Shown: one piece after another, positions 21,397 through 32,953 of the stretch
How positions within the stretch are numbered: position 1 is the first letter of the stretch
Layout of the letters: each line of letters starts with the position of its first letter
From: Puccinia triticina
Lineage: Eukaryota > Basidiomycota > Pucciniomycetes > Pucciniales > Pucciniaceae
Reading direction: 5' to 3'
DNA: 64,000 bases
Assembly: GCF_026914185.1 (NCBI RefSeq)
Contig: NC_070572.1
Coordinates: 2,418,001-2,482,000 of the forward strand
Position numbers and translations under genes: made by a program
Notes under the pieces: model-generated
Database searches by the model: none
Told to the model about the DNA's origin: nothing
Seen by the model: only the letters and a program-made list of their open reading frames with translations

Positions 21397-21796
21397 CCTT
21401 ATTCTCAGTGTCTATTGCCATGGTGGGAGCCCAGGCCTCCACAATAACTGTCTATTTTTTAAACAATACATCCAAGTTTATTTAATATGCATGGTTTTTC
21501 AGAGAGTTGGATAAATTTTGTAAATATTGGAGAGAACAGAATCCAACTATTCTCATGATTCACATATCTTCAATTTACAAAAATAAACTGGTTAGCCAAA
21601 TGAAGTGAACAGAGCTTTCAATGAATTCAGTACTGATTAGTTTTCTCATGATTCAGGCTTACTTAACTTAGTGGCCAAGGTTAATTTGCTAATTTTGGGG
21701 AACCCCATCCTTGATTTTGGTTTTGGCACCATGAGCTAAAATGGGCAGCCAGACAACACCACAACACTACAGCGGCGTAGCCGCCTTGGCCTCTAG

Positions 21797-22165
21797 TTTG
21801 TCAATCAATATGTGGATGGATGTGACTCTTGCCAACGGGTTAAATCCTCAACACAATGTTCTTTTGGGACACTGGAGCCGCTCCCAATTCCAGCGGGGCC
21901 GTGGACAGACATGAGCTATGATTTAATCACAGACCTCCCTGAATCCCGCTCCTGCAATAGCACACTGACCTTTATTGACCGCCTGACAAAAATGGCACAC
22001 TTTATTCCCTGCAGAAGTCCATGAATGTGGAGCAACTAGCAGACCTGATGGCGGAGCATGTTTGGAAACTAAATGGCACTCCAAAGACTATTGTCTCTGA
22101 CCAAGGAAGTTTTTTTATTTCCCAAATCACCCACGAGTTAAACAACCGACTTGACATCCGCCTCC
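21797..22165 (+). pseudogene. pol: Gypsy integrase fragment
   Basis: This reads FVNQYVDGCDSCQRVKSSTQ (end of the HHCC zinc region) and then the integrase core: PIPAGPWTDMSYDLITDLPE (first catalytic D), FIDRLTKMAHFIPC, then after a frameshift at about 22018 KTIVSDQGSFFISQ (second D). It stops matching after DIRLHQ at about 22165, before the catalytic Glu, so the integrase, chromodomain region and 3' LTR are lost. Confidence 0.72.
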
Positions 22166-22210
22166 ACCAGTTGGACTGGGCCAAGTGCCTAGACAAGCTT
22201 GATCTTACAT

Positions 22211-22224
22211 AAGTGACATCTCTA
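22211..22224. mobile_element. Solitary hAT-type right terminus
   Basis: AAGTGACATCTCTA is the exact complement of the left terminus at 159 (TAGAGATGTCACTT). No partner terminus is nearby. It marks the right edge of the broken gypsy/Helitron complex and may be the remnant of an outer hAT copy. Confidence 0.4.
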
Positions 22225-23015
22225 ATGGATTCAGGTACTATGTTCCTAACTAATTATCTATCTAGACACTTAAATAATTGACCATCTATGTCAAATCCCT
22301 TTTTAAGAAGTATATGAAACTTTCCAATATTTGTTGAACTGCATATCCCTCTATCTATTGGACATTACAAGATTCTTGTGGTTGTGCACACTTTTTCTCT
22401 TTGTTTGAATCAGGAATTCATGGCTTCACTTGTAGTGCAAAACATAACAGTTTGGCAACAGATAGTTTTGAGCTGCCCCTCACTGTCCAACATGCTTCAC
22501 AGAGGAACTTGACCAGGTAAATTTTCAATACAGATTTAATCCATCATTGAAATGTCTGCCAGTTCAGACTTATTTTAGCTTTGAGTGTAGAATGATAGAA
22601 TTTAGATTCAAAAATAGAAATATCCTAGCTGCAATATGTTGGAAGATGTAATAGAGTCAAGTGGGGTAAAAGAATGAATGAGTACAAATTGAAGAAGGGA
22701 TAATAGCTGAGATGAGAGATAAGAAAAATAATGGCTAATAGGTCATGCAATGAACTGAGGCTGACTTGAGGGAGAATGGAGCTGTGTTTGTCTAGATTAA
22801 TTATGGGGATCAAAGTTGATTTATGCATGCATAAATCATGAAATTATAAACACTTTTTTAGGAGATCTTGTGAGTATGATTATATAATCTTACTGTAAAG
22901 GTTTTATGAATTTATGATTTATGTGTGCATAAATGAACTTTGAACACCATAAATGGCTAGGCATATCCATGAGTGAGTATGGGAATTGTTTTCATGGCCC
23001 ATGATCAGTTAAACC
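22225..23015. other. AT-rich spacer, no feature recognised
   Basis: This AT-rich sequence has no convincing ORF, no terminal inverted repeats and no tandem array. It lies downstream of the minus-strand secreted-protein gene and probably includes its 3' UTR (inference). Confidence 0.4.
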
Positions 23016-24647
23016 CTATGGGTCTTTCCCCCTTGATTCCTGAGTGTGTTTGAGCAGCAGGTCAAGAAGTGTATTGGGATTGTGTTCCTCTTTGATTTTA
23101 CCTTGAAGAAAAATTATGAATGTATCACATTCATACAATGTTGAGGTGAAAATATCTTCTAAGATTTTAGAATTGTTAGACTTTTTCTTCTGCTCAATAA
23201 GATCAGCCCATGATCTATATCCATTGGATACAATCTCATTCTTGAGGTTTATTTCTTTGGGAATTTTATTGGTGACTCCGTTTGAAAAACGTGTGCAATA
23301 ACCCATAGCAAAATACCGTTTGAAGCGTCCCATTGCCTCAATAAGAGGAGAGAATGGGCCAAGAATTGTAGTTTTTGGATCTTTTCCATGTCTGAATCCT
23401 TCAAATAATAAATCCATCAATGCCGCTGTAAAAATGCCCCTGTCTAAAATTATGGATGCAAAAATAGGGTTTCAGAATTGGATCAAACAAATCATAGGTT
23501 TCTGTGCAGTTGACTCAATCTGATGCCACACATACATGGTGGGATTTCTGCTTCCTGAACTTTTATCTGCCAAAAATTTTCTAAATGTTTTTCTGGAAAT
23601 ACAAAGAAGAAGAAATAATCAGGAAGTTTCTAATTTTCATTTTGTACTGGCTGTATTCTAAGACTTACCAAGCTCATCTGCCCCAGCATCCATTTCGTCT
23701 TTTCCATGATTTGGATGATGAGATTGGACTTTTTCAGGGTTGGGGTTATCAGTCTCAGGTTGGCCATTTTCAGGGCCAGTGTCAGTTTCAGTTTCAGTTT
23801 TAGGATTCGTAGTGTCAGGCTTGACCTTTCTGGGGTTAGGGTTTCTGGCGTCAGGTTGGACTTCAGGGTTAGGGGTAGTTGCCTCAGGTTGGGATTTTGA
23901 AGAATCATCTTGGGCTTGGGTGGGACCACCCAAAAGACTCTGAGCGTCCAAATCTTCTGGATTGTGACCTGTTTTATCTGGATCTTTTCAAGTTATAAAT
24001 AAAATTTTAATATATCCATGATCTAATGATCCTAAGAATGTTTGGTACGACAACTCCTATTTAAAATTGATTCAAAGAAGATCACAAAAGTATTTACCTG
24101 ATGTTGCCTCTTTGAGCAGTGGTTCAGTCTTGGGTGCTAACTCTTTGGTTCCTCCTTGTTTCTGAGTAGACTTGGGAAAGAAACTGCGGAACCAATTCCA
24201 AATACGTTTAAGACCATTCCAGATGACGATGAATACTTGCTTTGCTGGTTTGTTTGTTTCATTATCTGGTCTTGTGTTTTCGAGTTCAGCCTCTGGTTTG
24301 CGAAAACTTCCATAAATTGATTCCTTGTCTCTTTCTTTTGCTTTGTCTTTATCTTTTTCATTTTCATTTTCAATTTCAGCTTCTGATTTTCGGAAACTAT
24401 TATCAGCAATTGTTTCCTCTTCTCTTTCTAGGCTTTCGTGTTTAGCGTTGGAATCTAAGGAATTTGGTTCTTTCAGGATATTGCAGCCATCGGGTGATAA
24501 TGTTTCTGGTTGTTTTTTGTTTACAGCTGATATCCCGTCAAATAGTTCTTGAGGCTCTTTTGCCTCGTTGAGCTTTGGCCACAGGCAACAGGAAAGTATC
24601 ACAACATGAAGAAAAATAAAACATTTGGACAAATGCGGTATTTTCAT
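23016..24647 (-). CDS. Three-exon predicted secreted protein (430 aa), effector candidate
   Basis: Exons are 24647-24098, 23983-23669 and 23443-23016 on the minus strand. Donors are GTAAAT and GTAAGT, acceptors are GAAAAG and ATTTTAG, and the phases agree through both junctions to an exact 431-codon total. The start is chosen because it gives a signal peptide: MKIPHLSK, hydrophobic CFIFLHVVILSCCLW, then PKLNEA. The mature protein is charged, with a duplicated motif (SFRKSEAEIENE and SFRKPEAELENT) and a Pro/Asn/Glu/Thr-rich repeat region in exon 2. The exon 3 tail contains MGRFKRYFAMGYCTRFSNGV and may be the folded domain. Exon 2-3 spacing (225 bp) is long for the window. It is probably secreted to the host interface; no family is recognised. 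Confidence 0.6.
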
Positions 24648-25140
24648 AGACGCTGTGATCCAACGAAGCAATGCTATGATTAAATAGATATTATCCGGGT
24701 AGATGGAATGCCAAAATTGTCCTAAATGAGCCTTTCTATCTGCCGAATCCAAGGCAGTGATTGAGCTTGGTGGTCTATGAAATATATTCGAGTTTGACAA
24801 GTAAGGGTTCACAGGAGTGCGTGTAAAGTAAAAGAGTGTGTTCGAGGGGTGGTGGAATTCACTCAAGCAAGGAGCAGCAATCAACTAGTCCAATATAGGG
24901 CTTGGATGCAAAATTTGGAGAAGCGTTCAAGTTCAACGCTCCGAAACTCAAAGCTAATACAGGTTTGAATGCTTTGCCGTCCCGAGTCGTTCCTCGAGTT
25001 GAAGCTTTGCTGTACCGAGGCTCAAGTTTTGGCCTCTCGGGTTTGTCTTGTCTCAGTAGATTTCCTCGTCATGACGGCTGGCCCAGTGGGAACGGGGCGG
25101 CCGGAGTAGTGCAACTCGCAAAAGCTCAAGTTTGATCAGG
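24648..25140 (-). promoter_or_regulatory. Upstream region of the secreted-protein gene
   Basis: The sequence upstream of the minus-strand ATG has AT-rich TATA-like stretches (for example the complement of ATAGATATTATCC near 24690). Further up, at 24900-25140, it turns GC-richer with short AAGCTTTG/CAAGTT motifs. No specific factor site can be assigned. Confidence 0.25.
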
Positions 25141-25844
25141 GCCAGCACGTTTCCAGTAGAGGCTGCTTGAATCATGTCCCATTGAAGGCCTTTTTTCATC
25201 GCAATGACGGCATCACTGGTCATAGCTGCGCGAAGATTGTAACCAAGACATTGTAAAAATACATTTCTCCTTTCTTAGATGTAATATTACAATGCATTGA
25301 GAAAAAAGTTCCCAATGGCCTGACAAAGAAGGCAGATCAGCATACATCACAAGGGAGAGATAATGGTGCAAAACAAACAGGAAAAGGGGAAAGACGGTCT
25401 AAGCAAGAAAACAACAAGAGAAAAAGGGCCAGGAAGGTCATCCTGTTTCTTCATCCGGATCACAGATTCTATCCCACCCATCTTCACCTCTCCTACCAAT
25501 CCTGTTCTTTGTCGTTGCCTTGAACAACAAGGATGGTGAGTGGGAAAGGAATAAAAATGGTGGACAATCCAGCCGGCCCAAGGCTGCCCTCCTTGGCCAG
25601 CGTGCAAACCTTGATCTTATAGAGCACATATTCCTGCCCACTCAGCCCGCCGGAGCTTTTCTTTTTCTCCGGGTCATCGCGAGCGGTTCATCCTTGGGAG
25701 ATGGCTGAGGATGACGGTCTCCAAGGGCAGTGTTGATGATCAAAAGCTTCATCGTCAAAAAGGCCTTGCCGTTGCGAGGGCTTGGAGACCGGCGAGCTTG
25801 GGAAGGTTGAGCTTCTGGCGTCAGTCCCGAGTATCGAGGGACCA

Positions 25845-26155
25845 TTATAAGTTGCTACCACCCTCTTCGCCCAGAAGGCTTGGCAACAAGGAGTGATGCC
25901 TAGCCAAGTGATGTGGTTTATTGTCACACTTGATGATCGCCAGTGCCATCGCCGCCTTGTTTCTGCTGAGGTCCACCTGCACCTGCATTGTTTTCTACAC
26001 AAATGCACACAAAGATTCCCAATTAGCGTTTTACTCTCTTGCTCCAAGATTGAAGAGCCCATGAATGGACTAACCTCAACGGGATCGCTGATCCGGATAT
26101 ATGACGCCCATCGAGTGGCCTCCCCCTGGTCCTCGGGACTGTGATGTGACGTCAA
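25845..26155 (-). pseudogene. Two-exon coding fragment, unrecognised
   Basis: On the minus strand an exon ending at 26075 encodes PEDQGEATRWASYIRISDPV and has a GTTAGT donor. The acceptor (AATGCAG) at 25983 joins in frame to VQVDLSRNKAAMALAIIKCD and on to a stop at 25845. The phase agrees. No start codon or upstream exon is visible before the sequence becomes AT-rich, so this is probably the tail of a captured or broken host gene. I do not recognise the family. Confidence 0.35.
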
Positions 26156-27600
26156 GACTCTTTGTTGTAAATCTTTGACTTTATTTTCAACCAGTAGTAA
26201 TAGAAAATGAATAGAGATAATATCCTAGACAAGACAACTGAACACGATGACGACAACAATGATAAGAACTCAAACTAAAGAACAATTAAGCGTTTTACTC
26301 CTAATGTGTTTACTTGAAGTTACTCCTCCTAAACCGACTTGATGTTTCCTTGACTTGAGCGAGCTGTATCGCTGATTCTCGAATCACTAGGGCTTTCGGA
26401 GTCTTGATCTTCTTGTACTTGATTCCAATCGACTCGAGTGGTTGTAAGCGAGAAAGCCGAGAGAAAAAGAAACTTCCAAGTTTGCGAGTTCAGGAACACC
26501 CAGCCTCCACGATTGCATTTACATAATGCATATCCAAAATGCATAAGTGCTCGAATTACCCTCAACAGGGACGCCAACTGCCACCGGGTCCAACACGGGG
26601 CATTTTTTACAACGGAGAGGAAGGCGGGGAGGCGGAAGGGTGGGGGCGGTGTTTGCGGGTATCTGGTAGGACCGGCTTGGTGCCAGTGAGCGTAGGCTGA
26701 AGGGCGAGGAGGGGGAAAGTGTTGAGGTGGAAGAGGGCGCTGGTGTGGGGCATGTCTCTGACCGAGGTGGTGATGCAGTTGGGCGGGGCACAGATAAGGT
26801 AGGGGGAAAGGGAGCGTTCAGAGAAAAGGCATCAGTCTTGGAGAGGACCTGTCGGCGCCCGCCTTGCTTGATGGTCTTCAATTAGACGAGGGAAGCGGGC
26901 AAACTGGAACCAGACGAAGTGGCGCTGGATGACGGCGAGCTGGCGGGAAACAATGCGGATGAGCAGACGGGCGAGCGAGGGCGAGCGTCGCGGGAAGCTG
27001 CTGCTCGTTGTACGGGAAGCTGCGCACCAGAATGCATCATCGCTCGATGCCGGCGTTGGTCCATCGTGCTCCGACGCGGGCGCAGAAGTTGCCGATCAAG
27101 CAATCAGGTCAATTTGGCCGACTATGCCTTGTAGTTGTACCAAAAACCTCCATCAAATCTCAGCTACTACAAATTACAGGATCATCCTCAGCAAAATGAC
27201 ACCTCTGAGAAAGATGCGACAAGGGAGTTGGACTGGCGAGTGTGCGCTGAAAGAGAGAAAGACGAGCTGAGCATTGACCGATTCAAAGACAGGAAGCGGG
27301 GCGGCATACTTGAGGCCCCAGGAATCGGCCTATGTGATCACTCAAAACTTGACTTTCTCGGGAGCGACTTCCTTCGCCAGCTGATTGGGAACCTGAAGGG
27401 CATCCCAACAACAAATAAAAAGAATTGTTTTTTTTTTTTTTTGGGGGGGGGGGGGGGGGGCAAGGAGAGAGTGGGGCAGCCAGAGGGAGGCACTTTGATC
27501 GAGCCATCAAGGATGTTCTGGCGCGAGATGACGAGCTTGGAGTTGACTTGATTCCGGAGGAGGAAGGATTTTGGGCGCAGACTGGGCTTCAAGTCTAACT
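26156..27600. other. Decayed GC-rich coding-like sequence with homopolymers
   Basis: The region 26520-27590 has several GC-rich open stretches, mostly better on the minus strand (for example LRNQVNSKLVISRQNILDG near 27540 and KTIKQGGRRQVLSKTDAF near 26870), but frames break repeatedly. A T-run followed by a G-run of about 18 at 27428-27461 disrupts it. It may be a dead gene. I assign no function. Confidence 0.25.
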
Positions 27601-27679
27601 TAACACAAGTCCCCCACTTCGGAGGGCGCTGGTACAGCCTGGGCTGGCGCGAAGCGCGACCTCCGAAGGAAGGACTTAG

Positions 27680-28310
27680 CGAACTTAGCTAAGTCCCTCG
27701 ATCGGAGGCGCGCGAGCGCTGTCGCGAAGCGACCCTCCAAGGAGGGACTTACGCCCTACCTCGCAAAACAGTAGGCAGCAGAAATCCCATTTGGCTGGGG
27801 AAAATTTTCGAAATCTTCAACTCTTGATATATCGACTCAAGTAAAAGCCATTGAAAATCTGAGCAGACAGATTTGTCCGCCTACATCTGCCCTTTCACTT
27901 TCCACCTTCCTGAGGTCGGATCCCTTCAAAAACACTCTTGAATCCCAAATGAAACAAAAAGGAGTTCATGGGTTTTGGGAGGGCATTGTTCAAACAGGCC
28001 TCGGTCAAAGCCATACTTTTGACACCTGTCAAAACCTGGCAGCTCTTATTTATTTTTTTAAAAATCAAGCTCATGTGTTACAGGTAAAAGAAAGATACCA
28101 GCAGAGAGCCATGCTTCTTGGCTATCTCTTGAAGCAGCTGACTTGGCCCCAGCTGTCCTTGCATAGCCTCAACAGAGGGACAAGCAAAAAAGGCTGAAAA
28201 CAGACATCTGCTGCCTACTCTTTTGCGAGGTAGGGCATAAGTCCCTCCTTCGGAGGGTCGCTTTGCAACAGCGCTTGCGTGCCTCCGATCAAGGGACTTA
28301 GCTAAGTTCA
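27680..28310. mobile_element. Mutator-like MITE with long TIRs (9-bp TSD)
   Basis: Inverted arms of about 110 bp start GAACTTAGCTAAGTCCCT and run to CTACCTCGC...GTAGGCAGCAG. They are flanked by a perfect 9-bp AGGACTTAG at 27671-27679 and 28311-28319. Long TIRs with 9-bp duplications are MULE hallmarks. The arms themselves contain a hairpin (CCTCCAAGGAGG with GTCGCGAAGCGAC). The interior encodes nothing recognisable. The flank resembles the element ends, so insertion into a related copy is possible. Confidence 0.6.
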
Positions 28311-28837
28311 AGGACTTAGGACTAATGTCCACATTTTGGCCTGAGAGATTCTTATCTTCCAAATGTTTTTGCAGGCAATTTTGTGCCTTTCAATTTTTGA
28401 CCCTGTTCCCAAAGGGCCCCAGGCATGCCCTTTGGATCATCAAACTCGTCTCCCTCTTCCCTATCTTTTGCCGCTACACATGTTCCTGGAAGTCCAACCA
28501 TTGTTGCTCCATGACTCTTCAAAGTTATGTATTTTCAAGGTTCCTTGAGCTGTATGCTGTGCAGATTGAACTGACCACGGAAAACAGTATGGTTTCTCAA
28601 TTCAATTACACAGGAACCAGGCTCTCCATGCTCTGGTCAAGAGGCCTTGGCCACTGCAGCCCCTGCATCCAATCCTCATCATGAGGACAGGGACACAAAG
28701 CCAATTAGATGTTCAGCTATCTTGACCCTTCAGGGCTCCAGCAGAGGCTGCCTAGTCTTTTCTGTGTGAAGGGAGAAAGGAAAAAATGGCATCAAAAGGC
28801 ACAAAAGCCCCAATCTCTCAGGCAAGAAGTGTGACAT

Positions 28838-28900
28838 CATAAGTCCCTCCTTTGGAGGTCGCTTCGCTCCCCCAAGGAGGGACTTAGTTAAGTTAGGATT
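28838..28900. repeat. Solo end of the TAAGTCCCTCC hairpin repeat
   Basis: TAAGTCCCTCCTTTGGAGG, a GCTTCGC loop, then CCAAGGAGGGACTTAGTTAA folds as a hairpin. It matches the arm ends at 27684-27760 and 28230-28306. A fourth, more GC-rich copy lies at 35411-35470. Confidence 0.6.
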
Positions 28901-28977
28901 CAAGTACCATTTTCCCCAAGCTTAACTAGGCCTCTGGGCGGGAGAGAACTTAACACAAGTCCCTCCCATGCTTGTGG

Positions 28978-29386
28978 CAACACTGGGTTGATACGATTCA
29001 ATACAATATTCTGGGTTTTTTCATATTGTAACTTCGCTGTGTTACCTTTTTTGCCGTTACTGTTAACGGTAACGATTTTGTTCACGCCTTGCGCATATTG
29101 AAACAATTCAATGTTTGTAAGATCATTACCGGTATGGTAACGCAAGTAACGCAATAACGGTGTTTTTCCAGCCAAAAAAGGCTAAAAAAGCCAAAAAAAA
29201 CCACGATACCACCGCAATATTGACATTATATCAGCAGCAATATTGTAACGGCGGCAAATAGAATTAATAATCTAAATCTACTATTGGTAACGCACTGCTG
29301 TTACTGGTAACGGTACCGGTAACGCGCCAAAAATCGATACAATATTGTTACGTTACCATTATTGGTATCATATCGACCCAGTGTTG
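28978..29386. mobile_element. Palindrome-cored element with CAACACTGGGT ends
   Basis: The ends CAACACTGGGT and ACCCAGTGTTG are flanked by 7-bp CTTGTGG / CTTGCGG (one mismatch). The interior is packed with GGTAACG/CGTTACC and AATATTGTA/TACAATATT half-sites in both orientations. The same termini bound the element at 36320, whose core is a different repeat. No coding capacity. Confidence 0.65.
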
Positions 29387-29999
29387 CTTGCGGGGTACGA
29401 GCACCCTCCCACCAGGGAGGGACTTGCACGCAATGTCTGTTGTTCCAAAATATGGGTTTATTTTCTATTTCTATATTTTCTCATGATCTTACACATTTGT
29501 TCTCACACTATTTACATATACATAGTCTATTATGGTTTTATTATCTCATTCACCAAAGTATGTAATTACAATTACTATATATAATCTCTCTTCATGAAAT
29601 ACATGTCCCTTGGGGGAGTTTTCTTTGTCTTACTCAGATATTAGGATTCATAGCTCTACAATGTCGAGGTTCTTGCGTGAGCAATACCAGCCAAATGGCT
29701 GGAAAGACCATAAAACCCCCCAGATGAAACCCAACCTCTCCAAAATTTGAGAAGCCGATGGCACTTCTGAAATCCTGGTGGCTTTCTACATGCCGTCCAA
29801 TGTTGAAAACCCAACAAAACCTCACCAGTTTCAAGAAACCCCAATGTAAATTGGGCCAGATACCCACAAACTGTTATCACAGAACCCAGGATCAGTCCGC
29901 GGATATATCTGGTCTCATGCCTCTTTGGCAGCTATGCACTTACCTTTTCAAGCGTGTTTCACACCAAAAAAATCAAAGTCCTCTGATTCACACTTCCCC
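29387..29999. other. Spacer upstream of the DUF6589-like gene
   Basis: A CTCCCACCAGGGAGGGACTTG hairpin piece lies at 29405-29425. The AT-rich stretch 29440-29600 has nothing recognisable. At 29635-29990 a mixed-composition stretch leads to the start of the next gene and may include its promoter. Confidence 0.35.
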
Positions 30000-32935
30000 A
30001 TGCCAGCTATCACCACAGCCACCACTATGGAAGACTTTGATGAGCTCATAGATGAAGATATTGATTGCTGCAACTCCAACTCAGAAGAAAATCTTTGTCA
30101 ACACACCGGAAACCTCAAAGGATCAAGCAAAGCAGAAAAAGTCATTTACATCTGCAAGCTGCTCGAACTTCTAAACCTAACACCAAAGAAATTTCTTAAA
30201 GCCTTTCTTGCAGCAACAGATTCAAAAATTGCCTTTCAAAGCCGCTACTGGATTAGTTGGACTGGATGGCCTTCAACTGTGGATGTACTTAGCACACTCA
30301 AACAATGGATGTTGCACACAAAGCCAGGGAAATCTCTCTGGATCAATTGGATTCAAGACAAAGTATGTTTCCATCTTTTTATGGTATATAATTGTTTCTG
30401 AAATAATCATATGTTCAAATTCTCTTCTTATAATTAGGCAATAGAAATCCTCAATGACCAGTTACCACCAAAGGGAAATTATCCCAATGTCTCCTTCTAC
30501 AGCAGCAATTCAGTTGAGCCCTCCTTCTTCCTCCATGAATCTGCCACATCTTGTGAGTGTTCAATTGGTCCGGATCACATGCCATTTCTCTACACAATCT
30601 TGATCCAGACATTGGATAAAACCACACAAAATGTTGGTGATGACAAGGACAACACGCAAATCAATCCAATAGACACAGAAGAGCGTGAAATCCTAGGGCC
30701 AGAAGGTATTACTTATGAAGATTGTTCCCCAACAACTACCCGTTCAGAAAAGGTGCGCAACTAAATAATATTACACTACTTCTGTTCACATCTGAAAAAT
30801 ATCCTTTTCAAGGTTGCATCCACCATCTGTTCCACCGTTGCTTTTTCCAGGAAACGGCAAATAAACGGCCTCTAACTCTTCAATAGTGTTTGATTGATGG
30901 GTGGTGGAGTATCAGATTGAATAAATGATTATTTACACATACTTGGATTGACATCATCTCGACAAACGGCCCTATTGGCACTCCGTAAATTGTCCAATCA
31001 CGCCGCAAGGGACTTAAGAGCTGCCATTAAAATCAAGGAGTCAATTCCGGTTGGACCATTGCTGTGCATTGACAATCTAGATATGGAAGAGCGTGTCCAT
31101 AACCAGTCAGTGGGATATTGCTCAATGATGTTTCATGGGACTTGGGGCTATGTTCATCACCCCAATCCCAAACTGCTTGAAACACTTGATCCAAACTAAT
31201 TTTCCTTAGAATCATATTACAAGGCACAGTGCTGGGGAAAGTGCTGTCAACTCAAATTGATCTCAGTATGCTACTTCCAACCGTCAAAGAAGAAGACCAT
31301 TTTGAGGCTGTACTGAAGAGTCAAATTTCTTGTGTCATGGTTTGCTATGTTGCCAACTTGCCAAGCCCTCCAATAAAATTCACTCAATCCCATCTGACCC
31401 TCCTCCAGTCAAACTCATTGATCCCTCACCCCCAAAAATTCAGATGCTCAAGCTTATAGAAGCTTTGGACAACTCCACCAAGGGTGCCGGACAGGTCATA
31501 GAATCAATTATCAGACAGATTGGCCTAACACTGGAGGATTTCTGCTCCCGATTACAGATAATGCATGGGGATCTTGCAACTTGTCAGAACTTCAATTCAC
31601 TCGGATCCCTTTGCAAACCCAGCCAATCTCCTGGACATCACCTTCACAACATCTGTTTTCTCCTTAGAGTGTCTCATAAAATGTGGAACATCTTGCACAA
31701 CATTCTCAATAGCCATTTTGGTGATCCAAAAAATACACATGACCTCGGTGCTTGGCATTTCTTGCATGTGCTTGGTTTTCCATCAGAAAAGGTTGTTCCT
31801 AAGAAAGACTATACAAGCATGATGAATAATATTGAAAATGAGCAAAAAGCCACCATTTTATACTGTCTCATGTGGGTTACTTTGTATCTGCACTTTCCTA
31901 AACGTTTCATTGTTTAAGTACTGAAGTTTAGCATTTCTAGGCTTCTTTTGCATACTGAAAACAACCCCGTACCCAAACTGGACAATCTTCCAACTCTCCC
32001 CACCACGAAGTGCAACCAAGTAGTGGAGGAATGCTACACTAAATTCTTTTCACCCAATGCCCGCCGGAATGTTTCCAAAAAGAAATCACCTAAGCTGTAA
32101 AGTATCTTGATACGGCTGCATGACTTTGCAACAATTTTTGAGGCTAATTGGGCCACAAAGGAAGGCAACATTGGGAGGTTGATGAGTATGTGGAAGGTCT
32201 GGTCTTTAATGTCACAGGCTTTAACAGGTCTTGTGAATTATTGAACATATCTTCCTCAAATGGTTTTACTACTTGAGCAATTTCTTCCCCCACCATTGAG
32301 CAAGCTCATGTGACACGACATGCTTGTTTTACCAAGTGGCAGGAAAAATCATTTTGTTCCAAAGGATTGCTACTTGGAAACTCAGAATCACTGGCTTAAA
32401 TTCTTGTACAATTGGTGTGGTATAGGGATACGAGTGGAGAGGCTTCAACAGATGCTTTCAATGAAAATGAACCTAGTATGTCAATATGTTTTCAATTTTC
32501 CATCTTTTCTGTGTTCTCATAAGCGGTCAGGTTTTTCTGAATTGAACTATGTAGCTGCGTTCCATGTTTCAAAGTCTACAGATGGAAAAAAACCGGCAGC
32601 TGATCCACCAGTTGCACAAAAACATTATCAATTCAGGCTTGTTAGCTTTATTTATTCAGATGGCAACCAAGTATTATATATTAGAACAGTTGACAGAAAC
32701 AAAAAAAAAGTCATATACAATTCCAGATGTTCAAGACACTCTACACGCCGGGCTGACAAATCTGCAAGAGGAAATCATGGAAACTGATCCACATCTATCT
32801 CAATTCAAGTGCCACTTGTTTTTTGATCCCACTCACAACAAAATCAATACCAGCATGGTTCAAGAGGATCCTAATCAAATTGAAAACAATCAAAACAACA
32901 CCCTCAATGAACCACAATCCCCACCTGAATTGTAA
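30000..32935 (+). pseudogene. DUF6589-like protein gene, decayed
   Basis: The start is the ATG at 30000 (MPAITTATTMEDFDELIDED). Introns are visible at 30363-30437 (GTATGT...ATTAG) and about 30754-30810 (GTGCGC...TTTCAAG). Conserved blocks recognisable as DUF6589 follow in order: RQTALLALRKLSNHAARDLR, LCIDNLDMEERVHNQSVGYC with MMFHGTWGY, FEAVLKSQIS, LTLEDFCSRLQIMHGDLATC, DLGAWHFLHVLGFPSEK, and ENHFVAKD-like KNHFVPKDCYLETQNHWLKF. Stops and frame changes at about 30870, 31199, 31459 and 32095 show decay. The family is common in basidiomycetes and of unknown function; the repeated genomic occurrence suggests a mobile-element protein (inference). Confidence 0.65.
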
Positions 32936-32953
32936 ACTCACAAGTTCTGTCAT

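Larger units (their letters stand above)
17717..21796 (+). mobile_element. Second non-autonomous Helitron, before the integrase
   Basis: The 5' end is A|TCTAAGTTTATTAAAGACAG (repeated in tandem at 17741). The 3' end is a GCGGC-GTA-GCCGC hairpin plus CTTGGCCTCTAG|T at 21770-21796. Excision joins AAGAAA to TTTGTCAATCAATATGTGG, giving KKFVNQYVDGCDSCQ, the expected integrase sequence. The 5' 300 bp is homologous to the first Helitron. It carries the hAT minisatellite element, a CACTA-like MITE and unrecognised cargo, and no Rep/helicase. Confidence 0.85.
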
